A DNA stretch of 64,000 nucleotides from Epilithonimonas tenax DSM 16811 (GCF_000428485.1 NZ_AUAA01000010.1:1-64000), one strand, 5' to 3'; counted from the stretch's first letter, positions 44,510 through 53,271 are shown. Made by a program: numbers and translations. Notes: generated by a model from the sequence alone, not told the origin.

Positions 44510-44548
44510 AACCAAAAAGGCAACATTTTTTTGTTCGCCTTTTTTGGT
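44510..44548 (+). terminator. Intrinsic terminator of the outer-membrane protein gene
   Basis: AACCAAAAAGGC and GCCTTTTTTGGTT pair almost fully around an inner A-A-C / G-T-T step and a T-rich loop, ending in a T run. It works on the plus strand. Confidence 0.8.
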
Positions 44549-44556
44549 TCTTTTAA

Positions 44557-44644
44557 GAGCCTGTGATAATTTTATCAAAAATATTTCCCCGACCCTAAAG
44601 GGCGTAATTTTGATGAAATTTTCAACGCATTTTTAAACAGACTC
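44557..44644. repeat. 88-bp MITE-like element with IS5-type inverted ends
   Basis: The left end GAGCCTGT (44557-44564) and the right end ACAGACTC (44637-44644) are inverted repeats with one mismatch. The right end extends to ATTTTTAAACAGACTC, matching 15 of 16 bases of the IS end at 238-253. Both sides are flanked by TAA (44554-44556 and 44645-44647), the same triplet that follows the IS end. It carries a small internal hairpin (CCC-TAAA-GGG) and no gene. Confidence 0.65.
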
Positions 44645-44661
44645 TAAATTTAAAGTAATGA

Positions 44662-44826
44662 TTTTCCGTTGCAAACAAAACACTTTTACGAATAATTTTT
44701 TTACTGAGTTTGCTCTCCTTAGCTCAAGGAACAATGATGATCTACGCTTCGTACTTTGACAAAAAAAACATTAAAAATCACAGCACCAAAATAGAGCCCG
44801 CGCTTTTAGGGCTGCTTTCCCAATAA
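44662..44826 (+). pseudogene. Decayed small ORF with signal-peptide-like segment
   Basis: An open frame of 54 codons without a start codon (TGA lies just before it) encodes a lysine/arginine then leucine-rich stretch (T-L-L-R-I-I-F-L-L-S-L-L-S-L-A-Q). About 30 polar residues follow, ending G-L-L-S-Q. An ATG at 44658 is in a different frame, so one frameshift would create a small exported protein. It sits right after the MITE and is followed by a terminator at 44841. Could also be chance. Confidence 0.25.
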
Positions 44827-44840
44827 AACACTATTTTTAT

Positions 44841-44866
44841 AGTCCTCTATCTGGAGGATTTTTTTA
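44841..44866 (+). terminator. Terminator before kdsC
   Basis: TCCTC (44843-44847) and GAGGA (44854-44858) form a small stem followed by seven T. Since the outer-membrane gene already has a terminator at 44510, this one may serve the decayed small gene in between. Confidence 0.55.
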
Positions 44867-44890
44867 TGCAAATTATTTAACAACCACGCA

Positions 44891-45412
44891 ATGAGTTATT
44901 TACCAAAATTAAAAAACATAAAAGCCTTCGTTTTCGATGTTGATGGCGTTTTCACAGATGGCAGTGTTTATCTGTTACCGGATAAAAACATGAGTCGCGT
45001 CATGAGCGTATTGGACGGTTATGCCGTTGTGCAGGCTATCAAACAAGGTTACATCATTGGGATCATCACCGGCGGAAATGATCCAATGGTGCAAAACAGG
45101 ATGGAGTATCTTGGCATCAATGACTACTACTCCAAGTCTTCTCACAAAATTTCTGACTATGAAGATTTCAAAGTAAAACACGGCTTACAGGATTCTGACA
45201 TTTTAATGATGGGTGATGATATCCCTGACATCGGAATAATGAAATTGGCAGAAATCTGTGCCTGTCCCGCCAATGCTGTTCCCGAAGTGAAGGCCATCTC
45301 AAATTACATCTCTCCAGTTTACGGCGGAAAAGGCGCTGTGCGTGATGTTATAGAACAAGTGATGAAAGCACAGGGGAAATGGAATCTGGACGAGGAAACA
45401 AAATCAATTTAA
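44891..45412 (+). CDS. kdsC: 3-deoxy-D-manno-octulosonate 8-phosphate phosphatase (KdsC-type HAD hydrolase)
   Basis: Removes phosphate from KDO-8-phosphate in the pathway to the inner core of lipopolysaccharide. The 173 residues form a cap-less HAD fold: F-D-V-D-G-V-F-T-D-G with nucleophile D16 and acid D18, T60-G-G for phosphate binding, and G-D-D-I-P-D for magnesium (D109, D110, D113). The length and the G-x-x-F-T-D-G-x-x-Y motif are typical of the KdsC tetramer. maf follows 60 bp downstream on the same strand. Confidence 0.92.
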   Translation: MSYLPKLKNIKAFVFDVDGVFTDGSVYLLPDKNMSRVMSVLDGYAVVQAIKQGYIIGIITGGNDPMVQNRMEYLGINDYYSKSSHKISDYEDFKVKHGLQDSDILMMGDDIPDIGIMKLAEICACPANAVPEVKAISNYISPVYGGKGAVRDVIEQVMKAQGKWNLDEETKSI

Positions 45413-45472
45413 TCCCCTGTTTACCAAACATTTATAACCGAAATTTGATCCTTTTAAAAAAAAATAAAGCCA

Positions 45473-46060
45473 ATGAAACTACTATTAGCCTCACAGTCAC
45501 CTAGGAGAAAAGAATTATTGTCACAATTGGGCTACCAATTCGAAACTGTGTCAATTGATGTTGACGAATCTTATCCAGCAGAATTACGTCCTGAAAACAT
45601 CGCCGAATATGTTTCTAATAAAAAAGCCAAAGCTTTCAAGCTAAGTTCTGATGAAATTCTTTTGACTTCTGACACCATTGTTGCTTTGCACCAGACTATT
45701 CTCCTGAAGCCAAAGAACAAAGAAGAGGCCTTCGCAATGCTGAAAAATCTGTCTGGCAAAAAACATCAGGTTTACACGGCTTTTACCATCAAAACGTTTG
45801 ATTCTGAAATCAGCAGGAGCAGCAAAACAGATGTAGAATTTTCTGAAATGAATGACGATGAGATCCTGTTTTACATCAATCATTATCAACCTTTTGACAA
45901 AGCTGGCTCCTACGGGATCCAGGAATGGCTGGGGATGGCAAAGATCAAAAATATATCGGGATCTTTTTACGCTGTGATGGGTTTCCCCGTAGATCTGGTT
46001 TATGAAGAACTTAAAAAAATGGACTGTTTTCCTGATAATTTTCAAAAGACGTTCTCTTAG
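45473..46060 (+). CDS. maf: Maf family nucleotide pyrophosphatase
   Basis: Cytosolic house-cleaning enzyme hydrolysing dTTP/UTP or modified nucleotides to monophosphates. The 195 residues start with the Maf signature L-A-S-Q-S-P-R-R-K-E-L-L. They also contain T-S-D-T-I-V, L-S-G-K-K-H-Q-V-Y and D-K-A-G-S-Y-G-I-Q, the last being the YhdE-type dTTP/UTP form. It lies between kdsC and porW/sprE, an order common in flavobacteria. Confidence 0.93.
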   Translation: MKLLLASQSPRRKELLSQLGYQFETVSIDVDESYPAELRPENIAEYVSNKKAKAFKLSSDEILLTSDTIVALHQTILLKPKNKEEAFAMLKNLSGKKHQVYTAFTIKTFDSEISRSSKTDVEFSEMNDDEILFYINHYQPFDKAGSYGIQEWLGMAKIKNISGSFYAVMGFPVDLVYEELKKMDCFPDNFQKTFS

Positions 46061-46084
46061 ATAATTTTCCTTGCAAAAATTCGT

Positions 46085-46092
46085 TATTTTTA
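46085..46092 (+). promoter_or_regulatory. TATTTTTA box upstream of porW/sprE
   Basis: One-base variant of TAnnTTTG, followed by C-A-G as at 352, 38 nt before the ATG at 46130. Confidence 0.35.
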
Positions 46093-46129
46093 CAGATTGA
46101 ATACTCAATTTCCAATTGAAATTAATTAG

Positions 46130-48733
46130 ATGAGAAAATATTTATTAATCATACTTGCTGCCGTAAGCATTCTTGCCTGTAATCCGCGTCATAAAAAGAA
46201 AAAAACCAAAAGCGGTCCGGTGAATAGGTTTATGACGCAGTACAATACGTTATTCAACAGCAAAGAGGCGCTGGCTGCGGAAATGGAAAGCAGAGATAAG
46301 GCTCACGTAGACAATTTTTATGACCCGTACATTTCTGTGTACACCACAGAAGATATTGTGGCGGATCAAACCAGTATTTATGGAGAACCATCAGGCGCCA
46401 ATGATGATGACGCACCAATGGGTATGAGAGGAAACTCATCCAGAAATGCCGCTTCTAATTCAGCAGCATTCAGCACAAACGACAACGAAAAGATATCATC
46501 AATCGGTGGCGGTTCCGGCTCCTCTGGGAATGGTAATAAAAAAGGCGCAACAATTCTGCAAATCACCGAGGCAAAAGCCATAAAAGCCATCACAAAACAT
46601 TCTGTCCTCGTGAATGGTGTAGAGAAAAACAAAAAAATATTTGAGGCTTATATTCTTTTGGCAAAAGCAAGAATGTACCAAGGGAAATATCTGGAATCTC
46701 TGGATGCGCTTAGCTATCTTTTCAATACGATGGATAAAGATAAGAGACTTCCGTTAGCCTACATTTACAAAGCTGCCAATTACACAAAACTGAAGGAATA
46801 TTATCGTGCAGACGAAGTTTTCAAAGACCTTGAGGAAAATCCAAAAATTAAAATCAAAAAAGAATACCTCAGAATCCTGAAGATTTACCAAGCTGATAAC
46901 TTCTTGAAATGGGGCAAAAAAGAATTGGCCGCAGAAGTTTTGGAAGAAGCTTTTACGTACAACAAAGAAAGAAAAACTAAAAGCCGTATTGCATTTTTAC
47001 GTGGTCAGATCCTTTCAAACCTCAACAGAAAAGACGAAGCCAGAGAATCATTTGCAGCCGCTTACAAGTATGCCAACAGCTATGAATTCGAGGTTAAATC
47101 TCAGATCGAAATTGCCAAAACATTTGATGGAAAAACCGACAGCTACGAAGAAGCGATGGCTTACCTGGCAAAAATTGCTAAAAAAGGAACTTATGCATCC
47201 CGGAAAAATGAGTTATATTATGCAAGTGGCCTGGTTGCAAACTCTGCTGCAAAAGATTCTATAGCTGATTCTTTTTTTAGAAAAGCTTTGAAAGAAAAAC
47301 AGTCGGATCCGCAAATACGAGGACTCACCTATTCTGAAATTGCCAAAAAATTCTTCTCAAAAGATGATTACCTCACCGCTGGCGTTTATTATGACAGTGC
47401 CTTGGCCGTGATGTCGTATCTGCCAGAAAAAGAACGATTAAAAAGCCTGACTGCCAACATCAAAAAGCTATCCAAAAATTATTACGTTGTAAAGAAAAAC
47501 GACAGTATCCTGAACCTGGCAAAAATGTCTCCTGAAGAACAACGTGCTTATTTCACAAAATACATCGAAGGAATAAAGGCCAAAGAAGAAACGGTTGAAA
47601 TCGAAAGAAGAAAAGCTGAACGCAGCAAAGGTTTTGACAATTCTGACTACAGTGCCAATTCTATCTTTGCAAACAACTCAGCTGATGCCAATAGTTTTCA
47701 AAATTTTGGGATGACTGGCGGTTCTACATTTTACTTCGCCAATTCCAACAACATCCCTAGAGGAGAAAATGCCTTCAAACAAACCTGGGGTAACAGAACA
47801 TTGATGGACAACTGGCGTTATTCTGCAAAAACAACCACAATCGAGGATCTAAAAAACGAAGCCCTAGGATTAGCAAATGCACCAGATCCCAGACGTTTGG
47901 AACCTGCATTTTACATTGAAAAAATCCCCACTTCTGCAGAAGAACTGGAAAAACTGAAAAAAGACAGAGACACCGCAAGCTTGGGAATGGGAAGAATGTA
48001 TGAATCCTTTTTTGGCAATACAAAACTAGCCACCAAAACACTTTTTGACCTGGTAGATAACAAGCCGGAAGAAGAAACAGATCTGCAGGCTCTGTATAAT
48101 ATTTTTGTTTTTAATTACGAAAAAAATCCGGCAGAAGCAGAGAAAGCCAAACAACAGATCCTTGCAAAATATCCCTATACTTCCTATGCAGAATATGTGA
48201 AAAATCCGAAAAATAAGGATTTCAACAAATCAACTGCGGATGTAGAAAAATTATACGCAGACGCCTACAAACTCTATGAAACCGAAAAATTCACAGAGTC
48301 ATCCGCGATGATTGATAAAGCGATTGCCGATCATCCGAAGGACGCTTTGATTCCTAAATTTTATTTGCTTAATGCCTATAATGCTGGGAAAAATGCAGGG
48401 AAAGAAATTATGATCCTGCAACTTGAACAGATCGTTCTAAACTATGCCAAAACACCAGAAGGCCTCAAAGCAAAAGAACTTCTGAAATACTTAAAAAGTG
48501 ATACCAAGCTAGAACTCACAGACGATACAGGAAATACAATTTCACCAATACTACAACAGAACAGCACCCCCGAAGAAGCCGCAAAGGTACAAATCCAGAA
48601 TACTGAAGTGCCAGAAAGAAATAATCCTGCACCAGTCAGCGGCCCAGGGAAGCCGGAACAACAAGGTACTGTAGGAATACAACCTCCATCCAATGGAGAA
48701 CAGCAAGAAATGAAACCCATCAAAAAGAAATAA
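46130..48733 (+). CDS. porW/sprE: Type IX secretion/gliding lipoprotein with TPR repeats (PorW/SprE type)
   Basis: Periplasmic lipoprotein of 867 residues needed for T9SS function in its relatives. The signal ends in lipobox S-I-L-A-C (C17). A basic segment and Y-N-T-L-F-N-S-K-E-A near residue 40 match the family start (Y-N-x-L-F-N). The central part is helical TPR repeats, including L-L-A-K-A-R-M-Y-Q-G-K-Y and repeats near 180-480. The C-terminus is a proline/glutamine-rich tail. It fits the two T9SS cargo proteins in this window. The assignment rests on the N-terminus and architecture. Confidence 0.8.
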   Translation: MRKYLLIILAAVSILACNPRHKKKKTKSGPVNRFMTQYNTLFNSKEALAAEMESRDKAHVDNFYDPYISVYTTEDIVADQTSIYGEPSGANDDDAPMGMRGNSSRNAASNSAAFSTNDNEKISSIGGGSGSSGNGNKKGATILQITEAKAIKAITKHSVLVNGVEKNKKIFEAYILLAKARMYQGKYLESLDALSYLFNTMDKDKRLPLAYIYKAANYTKLKEYYRADEVFKDLEENPKIKIKKEYLRILKIYQADNFLKWGKKELAAEVLEEAFTYNKERKTKSRIAFLRGQILSNLNRKDEARESFAAAYKYANSYEFEVKSQIEIAKTFDGKTDSYEEAMAYLAKIAKKGTYASRKNELYYASGLVANSAAKDSIADSFFRKALKEKQSDPQIRGLTYSEIAKKFFSKDDYLTAGVYYDSALAVMSYLPEKERLKSLTANIKKLSKNYYVVKKNDSILNLAKMSPEEQRAYFTKYIEGIKAKEETVEIERRKAERSKGFDNSDYSANSIFANNSADANSFQNFGMTGGSTFYFANSNNIPRGENAFKQTWGNRTLMDNWRYSAKTTTIEDLKNEALGLANAPDPRRLEPAFYIEKIPTSAEELEKLKKDRDTASLGMGRMYESFFGNTKLATKTLFDLVDNKPEEETDLQALYNIFVFNYEKNPAEAEKAKQQILAKYPYTSYAEYVKNPKNKDFNKSTADVEKLYADAYKLYETEKFTESSAMIDKAIADHPKDALIPKFYLLNAYNAGKNAGKEIMILQLEQIVLNYAKTPEGLKAKELLKYLKSDTKLELTDDTGNTISPILQQNSTPEEAAKVQIQNTEVPERNNPAPVSGPGKPEQQGTVGIQPPSNGEQQEMKPIKKK

Positions 48734-48734
48734 G

Positions 48735-48773
48735 AAAAAGAGAGCTAATTACTGATAATTGCTCTCTTTTTTG
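48735..48773 (+). terminator. Intrinsic terminator of porW/sprE
   Basis: AAAAAGAGAGC (48735-48745) pairs perfectly with GCTCTCTTTTT (from 48761), with an inner AATTA/TAATT pair in the loop and a T run. Confidence 0.85.
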
Positions 48774-48779
48774 TTTTGA

Positions 48780-50156
48780 TTATACTTTGTCCAACTGAAC
48801 GGTGAAGTGTCTCAGAATTGCTGGTTCTTTCGTGATCTTGTAACCTGTTGTGATCTCGTTTCTTCTTTCAAAAACATTGATGACTGCGGCAGCCACATAA
48901 TCCATATGATTATTGGTGTAAGTTCTTCTTGGGATTGCCAACCTTAGCAACTCCAGTGTCGGGTAACGGTTTTCCCGGGTTTGCGGATCACGGTCTGCAA
49001 GTAAGGTTCCAATTTCTACACCTCGGATTCCCGCTTCTCTGTACAGCTCTATTGCCAGAGTCTGGGCTGGAAATTCCTCTCGTTTGATATTCGGTAAGAA
49101 GTGGAGTGCATCAATAAAAACAGCGTGTCCTCCAATTGGTTTCTGAACCGGAACGCCAGCTGCCAAAAGTTGATTTCCCAGATATTCTACTTGCGAAATT
49201 CTGCTTTCCAGATAAGCAAATTCTGTAGCCTCGTCTAATCCTGTTGCCAACGCCGACATATCTCTTCCCGCCATTCCGCCGTATGTGATAAATCCTTCGT
49301 ATATAATGGTGAAGTTGGATGCCTGTTCAAAGATCTCTCTGTTTTTTAAAGCGATAAAGCCGCCGATGTTTACCAGTCCATCTTTCTTTGAACTCATGGT
49401 CATCCCATCGCCATACGAGAAGATCTCTTTACAGATCTCTTTGATGGTTCTGTCCTCCTGTCCTTTTTCTCTTTTCTTGATGAAGTAAGCATTCTCTGCA
49501 AATCTGGCAGAATCAAACAAAACCGGAATACCGTACTGGTCAGAAAGGGCTTTGACGGCTTTGATATTTTCCAGAGAAACAGGCTGTCCACCGGAAGAGT
49601 TACAAGTAATCGTAATCAAACAAAACGGAATTTGCTCTTTCGGGTGCGAACTGTAAACGGCTTCCAATTTACCCAGATCAATATTCCCTTTGAAAGGATG
49701 AAGATCCTCCACATCAAAAGCTTCGTCAATCGTACAATCTATGGCGTGTGCTTTCCGAAATTCGATGTGGCCTTTTGTGGTATCAAAATGCGAATTTCCC
49801 GGACATATATCGCCTTCCTTTACCATGACAGAGAACAAGACATTTTCCGCTGCACGACCTTGGTGTGTGGGTAATAAGTACGGAAATCCAGTAATCTTTT
49901 CCACCGTGCTTTGCAATGCTTCGAAAGATCTGGAGCCTGCATAACTCTCGTCACCAATCATCAGTGCGCCCCATTGTTTGTCGCTCATCGCACCCGTTCC
50001 GCTGTCTGTCAGCAAGTCGATAAAAACGTGGGAACTTCTAAGATTAAACAGGTTATAATCTGCTTTTTTCAGCCATTCCTCTCGTTGTTCTTGTGTGGAT
50101 TGGTATATTTCTTCAACCATTTTGATTCTGAATGGCTCAGCGTAAGGTAGTTTCAT
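48780..50156 (-). CDS. tnaA: Tryptophanase (tryptophan indole-lyase)
   Basis: PLP enzyme splitting tryptophan to indole, pyruvate and ammonia. It has 458 residues from the ATG at 50156, where the family P-A-E-P-F-R-I begins. PLP binds K258 in S-S-K-K-D. It resembles tyrosine phenol-lyase along much of its length (D-S-G-T-x-A-M-S-D-K-Q-W). However, the two residues that separate the enzymes are of the tryptophanase kind: H450 in L-R-H-F, where the phenol-lyase has Phe, and Ile in V-E-I-G, where it has Arg. Indole production is a known trait of many Chryseobacterium. No tnaC-like leader or permease was found next to it. Confidence 0.9.
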   Translation of the reverse strand: MKLPYAEPFRIKMVEEIYQSTQEQREEWLKKADYNLFNLRSSHVFIDLLTDSGTGAMSDKQWGALMIGDESYAGSRSFEALQSTVEKITGFPYLLPTHQGRAAENVLFSVMVKEGDICPGNSHFDTTKGHIEFRKAHAIDCTIDEAFDVEDLHPFKGNIDLGKLEAVYSSHPKEQIPFCLITITCNSSGGQPVSLENIKAVKALSDQYGIPVLFDSARFAENAYFIKKREKGQEDRTIKEICKEIFSYGDGMTMSSKKDGLVNIGGFIALKNREIFEQASNFTIIYEGFITYGGMAGRDMSALATGLDEATEFAYLESRISQVEYLGNQLLAAGVPVQKPIGGHAVFIDALHFLPNIKREEFPAQTLAIELYREAGIRGVEIGTLLADRDPQTRENRYPTLELLRLAIPRRTYTNNHMDYVAAAVINVFERRNEITTGYKITKEPAILRHFTVQLDKV

Positions 50157-50314
50157 AATTGATAGATGATCATTGATGAATGATAAATAAAAAGTAAAAT
50201 TGATGAAAGTAAAAACACTGAAACGCAATTGGTTTCAATATATCATTGATAATAGGGATGGTTAAAATACTCTAAAAAATCAATTATCTTTCATCATTAA
50301 TCAATTATAAAAAA

Positions 50315-50929
50315 CTACTCCGGCGCTTTGAAAACGTTGTCATCAGAATGGAAACCGGCTACGCCTCCGCTGACAGCAAATTTCATGGCTTCGGCAGCGC
50401 TCATTCCCGTAACTTCCTTTACGTTATTGAATTTTGTAATGATAACCCAGCCAGAAACAGCATACGAATGGGGCAGATAAACAGCAATCATGTGTTCTAG
50501 TCCTACAACAGACATATCGGCTTGCGTCAAAAAACCGATTCGCCAGATTTCCGGTGTTTCATTGGTTTTGACCCAAACCGGAACATTGAATTTTTTCTTG
50601 TCGCCAACGAAAGATCCTAAAACGTCTTTGAGAGATGTGTAGAGGAATTTGATTCCCGGAATATGTTCCAAAACGTAATCTACGCCGTCAACAATCAGTC
50701 TTCCAATGATAAATTTGTTCCCGAAAAACCCAATAAAGGTGGTCCCGAAAATCACAATAAAGAATATCAGTCCAGGGAATTTTTCCGAAACAGAAGGCAC
50801 CAAATTATCAATACTGAACACCACGCTCCAGATGACCCAAACCGTGATGGCAAAAGGTCCAATAATGATCAGTCCTTGGATGAAGGACCGTATAAATAAC
50901 CGAAGATAATCGTTCAGATTTCTGTTCAC
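50315..50929 (-). CDS. DUF502 family membrane protein
   Basis: Inner-membrane protein of 204 residues with two helices (about 13-36 and 51-70), separated by a polar turn. The D-Y-V-L-E-H-I-P-G-I-K-F-L-Y motif and the V-F-L-P-H-S-like strand region (A-V-Y-L-P-H-S-Y) are typical of DUF502. The start is a GTG at 50929. The function is unknown. It lies 78 bp from the miaE gene on the same strand. Confidence 0.85.
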   Translation of the reverse strand: MNRNLNDYLRLFIRSFIQGLIIIGPFAITVWVIWSVVFSIDNLVPSVSEKFPGLIFFIVIFGTTFIGFFGNKFIIGRLIVDGVDYVLEHIPGIKFLYTSLKDVLGSFVGDKKKFNVPVWVKTNETPEIWRIGFLTQADMSVVGLEHMIAVYLPHSYAVSGWVIITKFNNVKEVTGMSAAEAMKFAVSGGVAGFHSDDNVFKAPE

Positions 50930-51007
50930 TATTTGTTTCTATTTTGTGCCGCTAAGCTTTGCGACCAGGAAGCTTTATCATAAAAAACGTTCGCTTTTGC
51001 TTTTAAA

Positions 51008-51589
51008 TTAGCCGTGGATGGTTTCTTTATTGCCATAGGATTTCATGATATTGGCTTCATATTCCAGCCATTCTTCCCACCGTTGGTTCACTTTCTCAGG
51101 ATCGCCAAGTTGTCTTGCAAAGCCGATGAATGTTGTATAATGATTGGCTTCGGAAACCATCAGATCGTGGTAAAACTGTTTAAGTTCCTCGTCCTTGATA
51201 TTTTCTGTCAAAACTTTGAAACGTTCACAGCTTCGTGCTTCTATCATTGCAGCGAAGAGCATTTTGTCAATAATTTGCTCGTCGCGATGTCCGCCTTTGA
51301 CAAGAAATTTGATCAAGTCATTCACATAATCGTCTTTACGGGTTCTGCCTAAAACACCTCCTCTTTTTTTGATGATCTCATGCACTTGGTTGAAGTGATC
51401 CAATTCCTCCTGCGCAATGGCAAGAAGTTCTGTCACCATTTCTGTATGTTCTGGAACCATTGTAATCAGTCCGATAGCGTTGGTGGCTGCTTTTTGCTCA
51501 CACCAGGCGTGATCAGTAAGAATTTCTTCTAGGTTATCTTCTGCAATATGGGCCCAACGTGGATCTGTAAGAAGTTTGAGACGGAACAT
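51008..51589 (-). CDS. miaE: tRNA-(ms2io6A37)-hydroxylase, ferritin-like diiron enzyme
   Basis: Hydroxylates the isopentenyl group of ms2i6A at position 37 of tRNAs reading U-starting codons. It has 193 residues from the ATG at 51589; an earlier start adds 35 residues of no family character. Diiron ligands are visible in a four-helix bundle: E31, E62-x2-H65, a glutamate in I-E-A-R, and E-x2-H in S-E-A-N-H. W-C-E-Q-K-A-A is also typical. The substrate tRNA base requires MiaA and MiaB, which are not in this window. Confidence 0.9.
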   Translation of the reverse strand: MFRLKLLTDPRWAHIAEDNLEEILTDHAWCEQKAATNAIGLITMVPEHTEMVTELLAIAQEELDHFNQVHEIIKKRGGVLGRTRKDDYVNDLIKFLVKGGHRDEQIIDKMLFAAMIEARSCERFKVLTENIKDEELKQFYHDLMVSEANHYTTFIGFARQLGDPEKVNQRWEEWLEYEANIMKSYGNKETIHG

Positions 51590-51603
51590 TTTATATTTTT
51601 TTG

Positions 51604-51611
51604 TAAAAATA
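51604..51611 (-). promoter_or_regulatory. TATTTTTA box upstream of miaE
   Basis: One-base variant of TAnnTTTG on the minus strand, 15 nt from the ATG at 51589 and followed by C-A as in the other copies. Confidence 0.35.
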
Positions 51612-51751
51612 AGGATTTGATTGCTTCTGACTGAATATTTTATTGATTTAAAATAAATTACCGAATTCATCATGAAAACACACATTCTCCACAATCATAT
51701 CAGTATTTGGCACAAATATTGAAAATCCTTCAACAATAAAATAATAAAATT

Positions 51752-51982
51752 ATGAAAAATCCAACTATTACCACACATGTAAACTCAATTTTATTTGGCT
51801 TTCTGGCTGTTTTTTCTTCTGCATTAATCTATGCCCAGGATTCAACAGTTACTAAAACAACCAATGTGACCACTTCCACGGAAGAATGGCAAACTAATCC
51901 AACATACTGGATCATTGGAGGTGTTGTCCTCATCGTCATCGTGGCAATTGTGGCCATGAGCGGAAGAAAGAAAAACGATTAA
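51752..51982 (+). CDS. Small exported protein with C-terminal membrane helix
   Basis: Protein of 76 residues: a signal peptide (cleavage near I-Y-A-Q), a Thr-rich polar stretch and a C-terminal helix (W-I-I-G-G-V-V-L-I-V-I-V-A-I-V-A-M). The end is basic (S-G-R-K-K-N-D). This gives a short periplasmic loop anchored in the inner membrane with a cytosolic tail. No family was recognised. A long untranslated stretch of about 170 nt separates the stop from the terminator. Confidence 0.65.
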   Translation: MKNPTITTHVNSILFGFLAVFSSALIYAQDSTVTKTTNVTTSTEEWQTNPTYWIIGGVVLIVIVAIVAMSGRKKND

Positions 51983-52152
51983 AACATAACGAATATCTAC
52001 TACTATTCACCTTGTCTAATTTTAACGCAAGCTCAAACAAAGATTTTTACTAACTAAGCGTTTTTAAAATAGACCGATGCGTCAACCTAACCAAGAAATG
52101 TAATCTTCTGCAATCGATTACTAATGGCGGAACATCTCTTAAAATATGACAT

Positions 52153-52175
52153 AGCGCTTCTAGGAGCGCTTTTTT
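52153..52175 (+). terminator. Terminator about 170 nt after the small membrane protein gene
   Basis: AGCGCTTC (52153-52160) pairs with GGAGCGCT with one wobble, followed by a T run. It works on the plus strand; the T run is on the wrong side for the minus-strand gene at 52180. Confidence 0.65.
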
Positions 52176-52179
52176 ATGG

Positions 52180-53271
52180 TCATTTTGAAGCGGTTTTCTT
52201 TCTCAAAACTTCTAAAACTTTCCATCCCAGATCATCTACTTTTTTCAACCCAATGGAAATCAGATATGCCAAGAAAATATTGAGCGGATAAATAATCAGA
52301 ACCAGCAACCACCAACTCATCGAATCCTTTAGCGGAACAACCAAAAAGTAAATCAAAGAAGAACTCATTCCCTGAGCAAAGTAAAAGAAAATTGCATTTT
52401 GCCCAACATTGGTTATGAAATTTGGTTTTGTGATTTTCAATCGGTTATAGAAAACGAAAAGCGTGACCAATGAGAATAGTGTCCAAATAATGTATGGGAT
52501 TTTGGGTGGGAATTTTTGTTTATTGATTTTATAGAAAATATCGCTTCCGTAATTCCAAAACATCCAAGCCAGCGCAACTGCGACCAATCCGTACAAAACG
52601 GGAATCATCTTGGTTGATATTTTTCTGCCTTTCATTCTGTTAGCAATCAGAAAAATGGCCATATAAAATGCGACGTAACCACCTTGTCCGTTGGGATAAT
52701 ATTGAGGAAATATATTAAATATCAATGTTAAAGCAACACAAATCCCAATAAACCAATTGACGTGTTTTGGGAAAAATCTCAAAATCAAAACGCCTAAAAC
52801 GGTCAATATATAATACACTTTCAAATACCAAAAACTTCCCATCACCACAGGAAAAGTATCACAGTTGGAATACTCGTGCAGGTACCAATTTCCCAAAACC
52901 TGCCATTGCGGTTCGGAAGAAATACTGCTCGGCACATATTTGCTTCCGAACGTAGAATAGAAATCCTTCAACCATTCAAAAGAAAAAAACGTGAGCCCAA
53001 AAACTTTGAAAAAATAATCGATGAAAAACAAAAACGTTACGAAAATCATATACGTGATCTGCAACTTCAGCAATCTGTAAAGTGTTTTCTCGATATTATT
53101 TCCAGAGGTGATCCCGCTTAATGCATAAAACAGCGCCACGTCAAAAACCAAGGAGAAAACCCGAACTTCTGTCGGGATGTAAAATTGCCCGCTCCAGAAA
53201 GCCGTGTGAATGAATATAATGGAAATGGTCGCCAGTCCTTTGGCAAAATCAATATAGAGATCTCTTTTCAT
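52180..53271 (-). CDS. Acyltransferase family 3 membrane protein
   Basis: Inner-membrane protein of 363 residues with about ten helices. The N-terminal D-F-A-K-G-L-A-T-I-S-I-I-F-I-H-T carries the conserved His (H22) of the acyltransferase-3 (OafA/NodX-like) family. These enzymes move acetyl or other acyl groups from cytoplasmic donors to glycans on the outer face. It lies alone, away from the glycan block at the left, and the acceptor cannot be inferred. Confidence 0.8.
   Translation of the reverse strand: MKRDLYIDFAKGLATISIIFIHTAFWSGQFYIPTEVRVFSLVFDVALFYALSGITSGNNIEKTLYRLLKLQITYMIFVTFLFFIDYFFKVFGLTFFSFEWLKDFYSTFGSKYVPSSISSEPQWQVLGNWYLHEYSNCDTFPVVMGSFWYLKVYYILTVLGVLILRFFPKHVNWFIGICVALTLIFNIFPQYYPNGQGGYVAFYMAIFLIANRMKGRKISTKMIPVLYGLVAVALAWMFWNYGSDIFYKINKQKFPPKIPYIIWTLFSLVTLFVFYNRLKITKPNFITNVGQNAIFFYFAQGMSSSLIYFLVVPLKDSMSWWLLVLIIYPLNIFLAYLISIGLKKVDDLGWKVLEVLRKKTASK

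Noticed and set aside
44658-44759. Short ORF from the ATG at 44658
   Set aside because: The translation in this frame lacks any signal or domain character; the neighbouring frame is more gene-like but has no start.
48780-50156. Tyrosine phenol-lyase call
   Set aside because: The Phe and Arg residues diagnostic of the phenol-lyase are His and Ile here.
52123-52141. CTAATGGC...ACATCTCTT similarity with 60419-60436
   Set aside because: Only 17 matching bases with a 3-bp gap, and no symmetry or flanking similarity; chance cannot be excluded.
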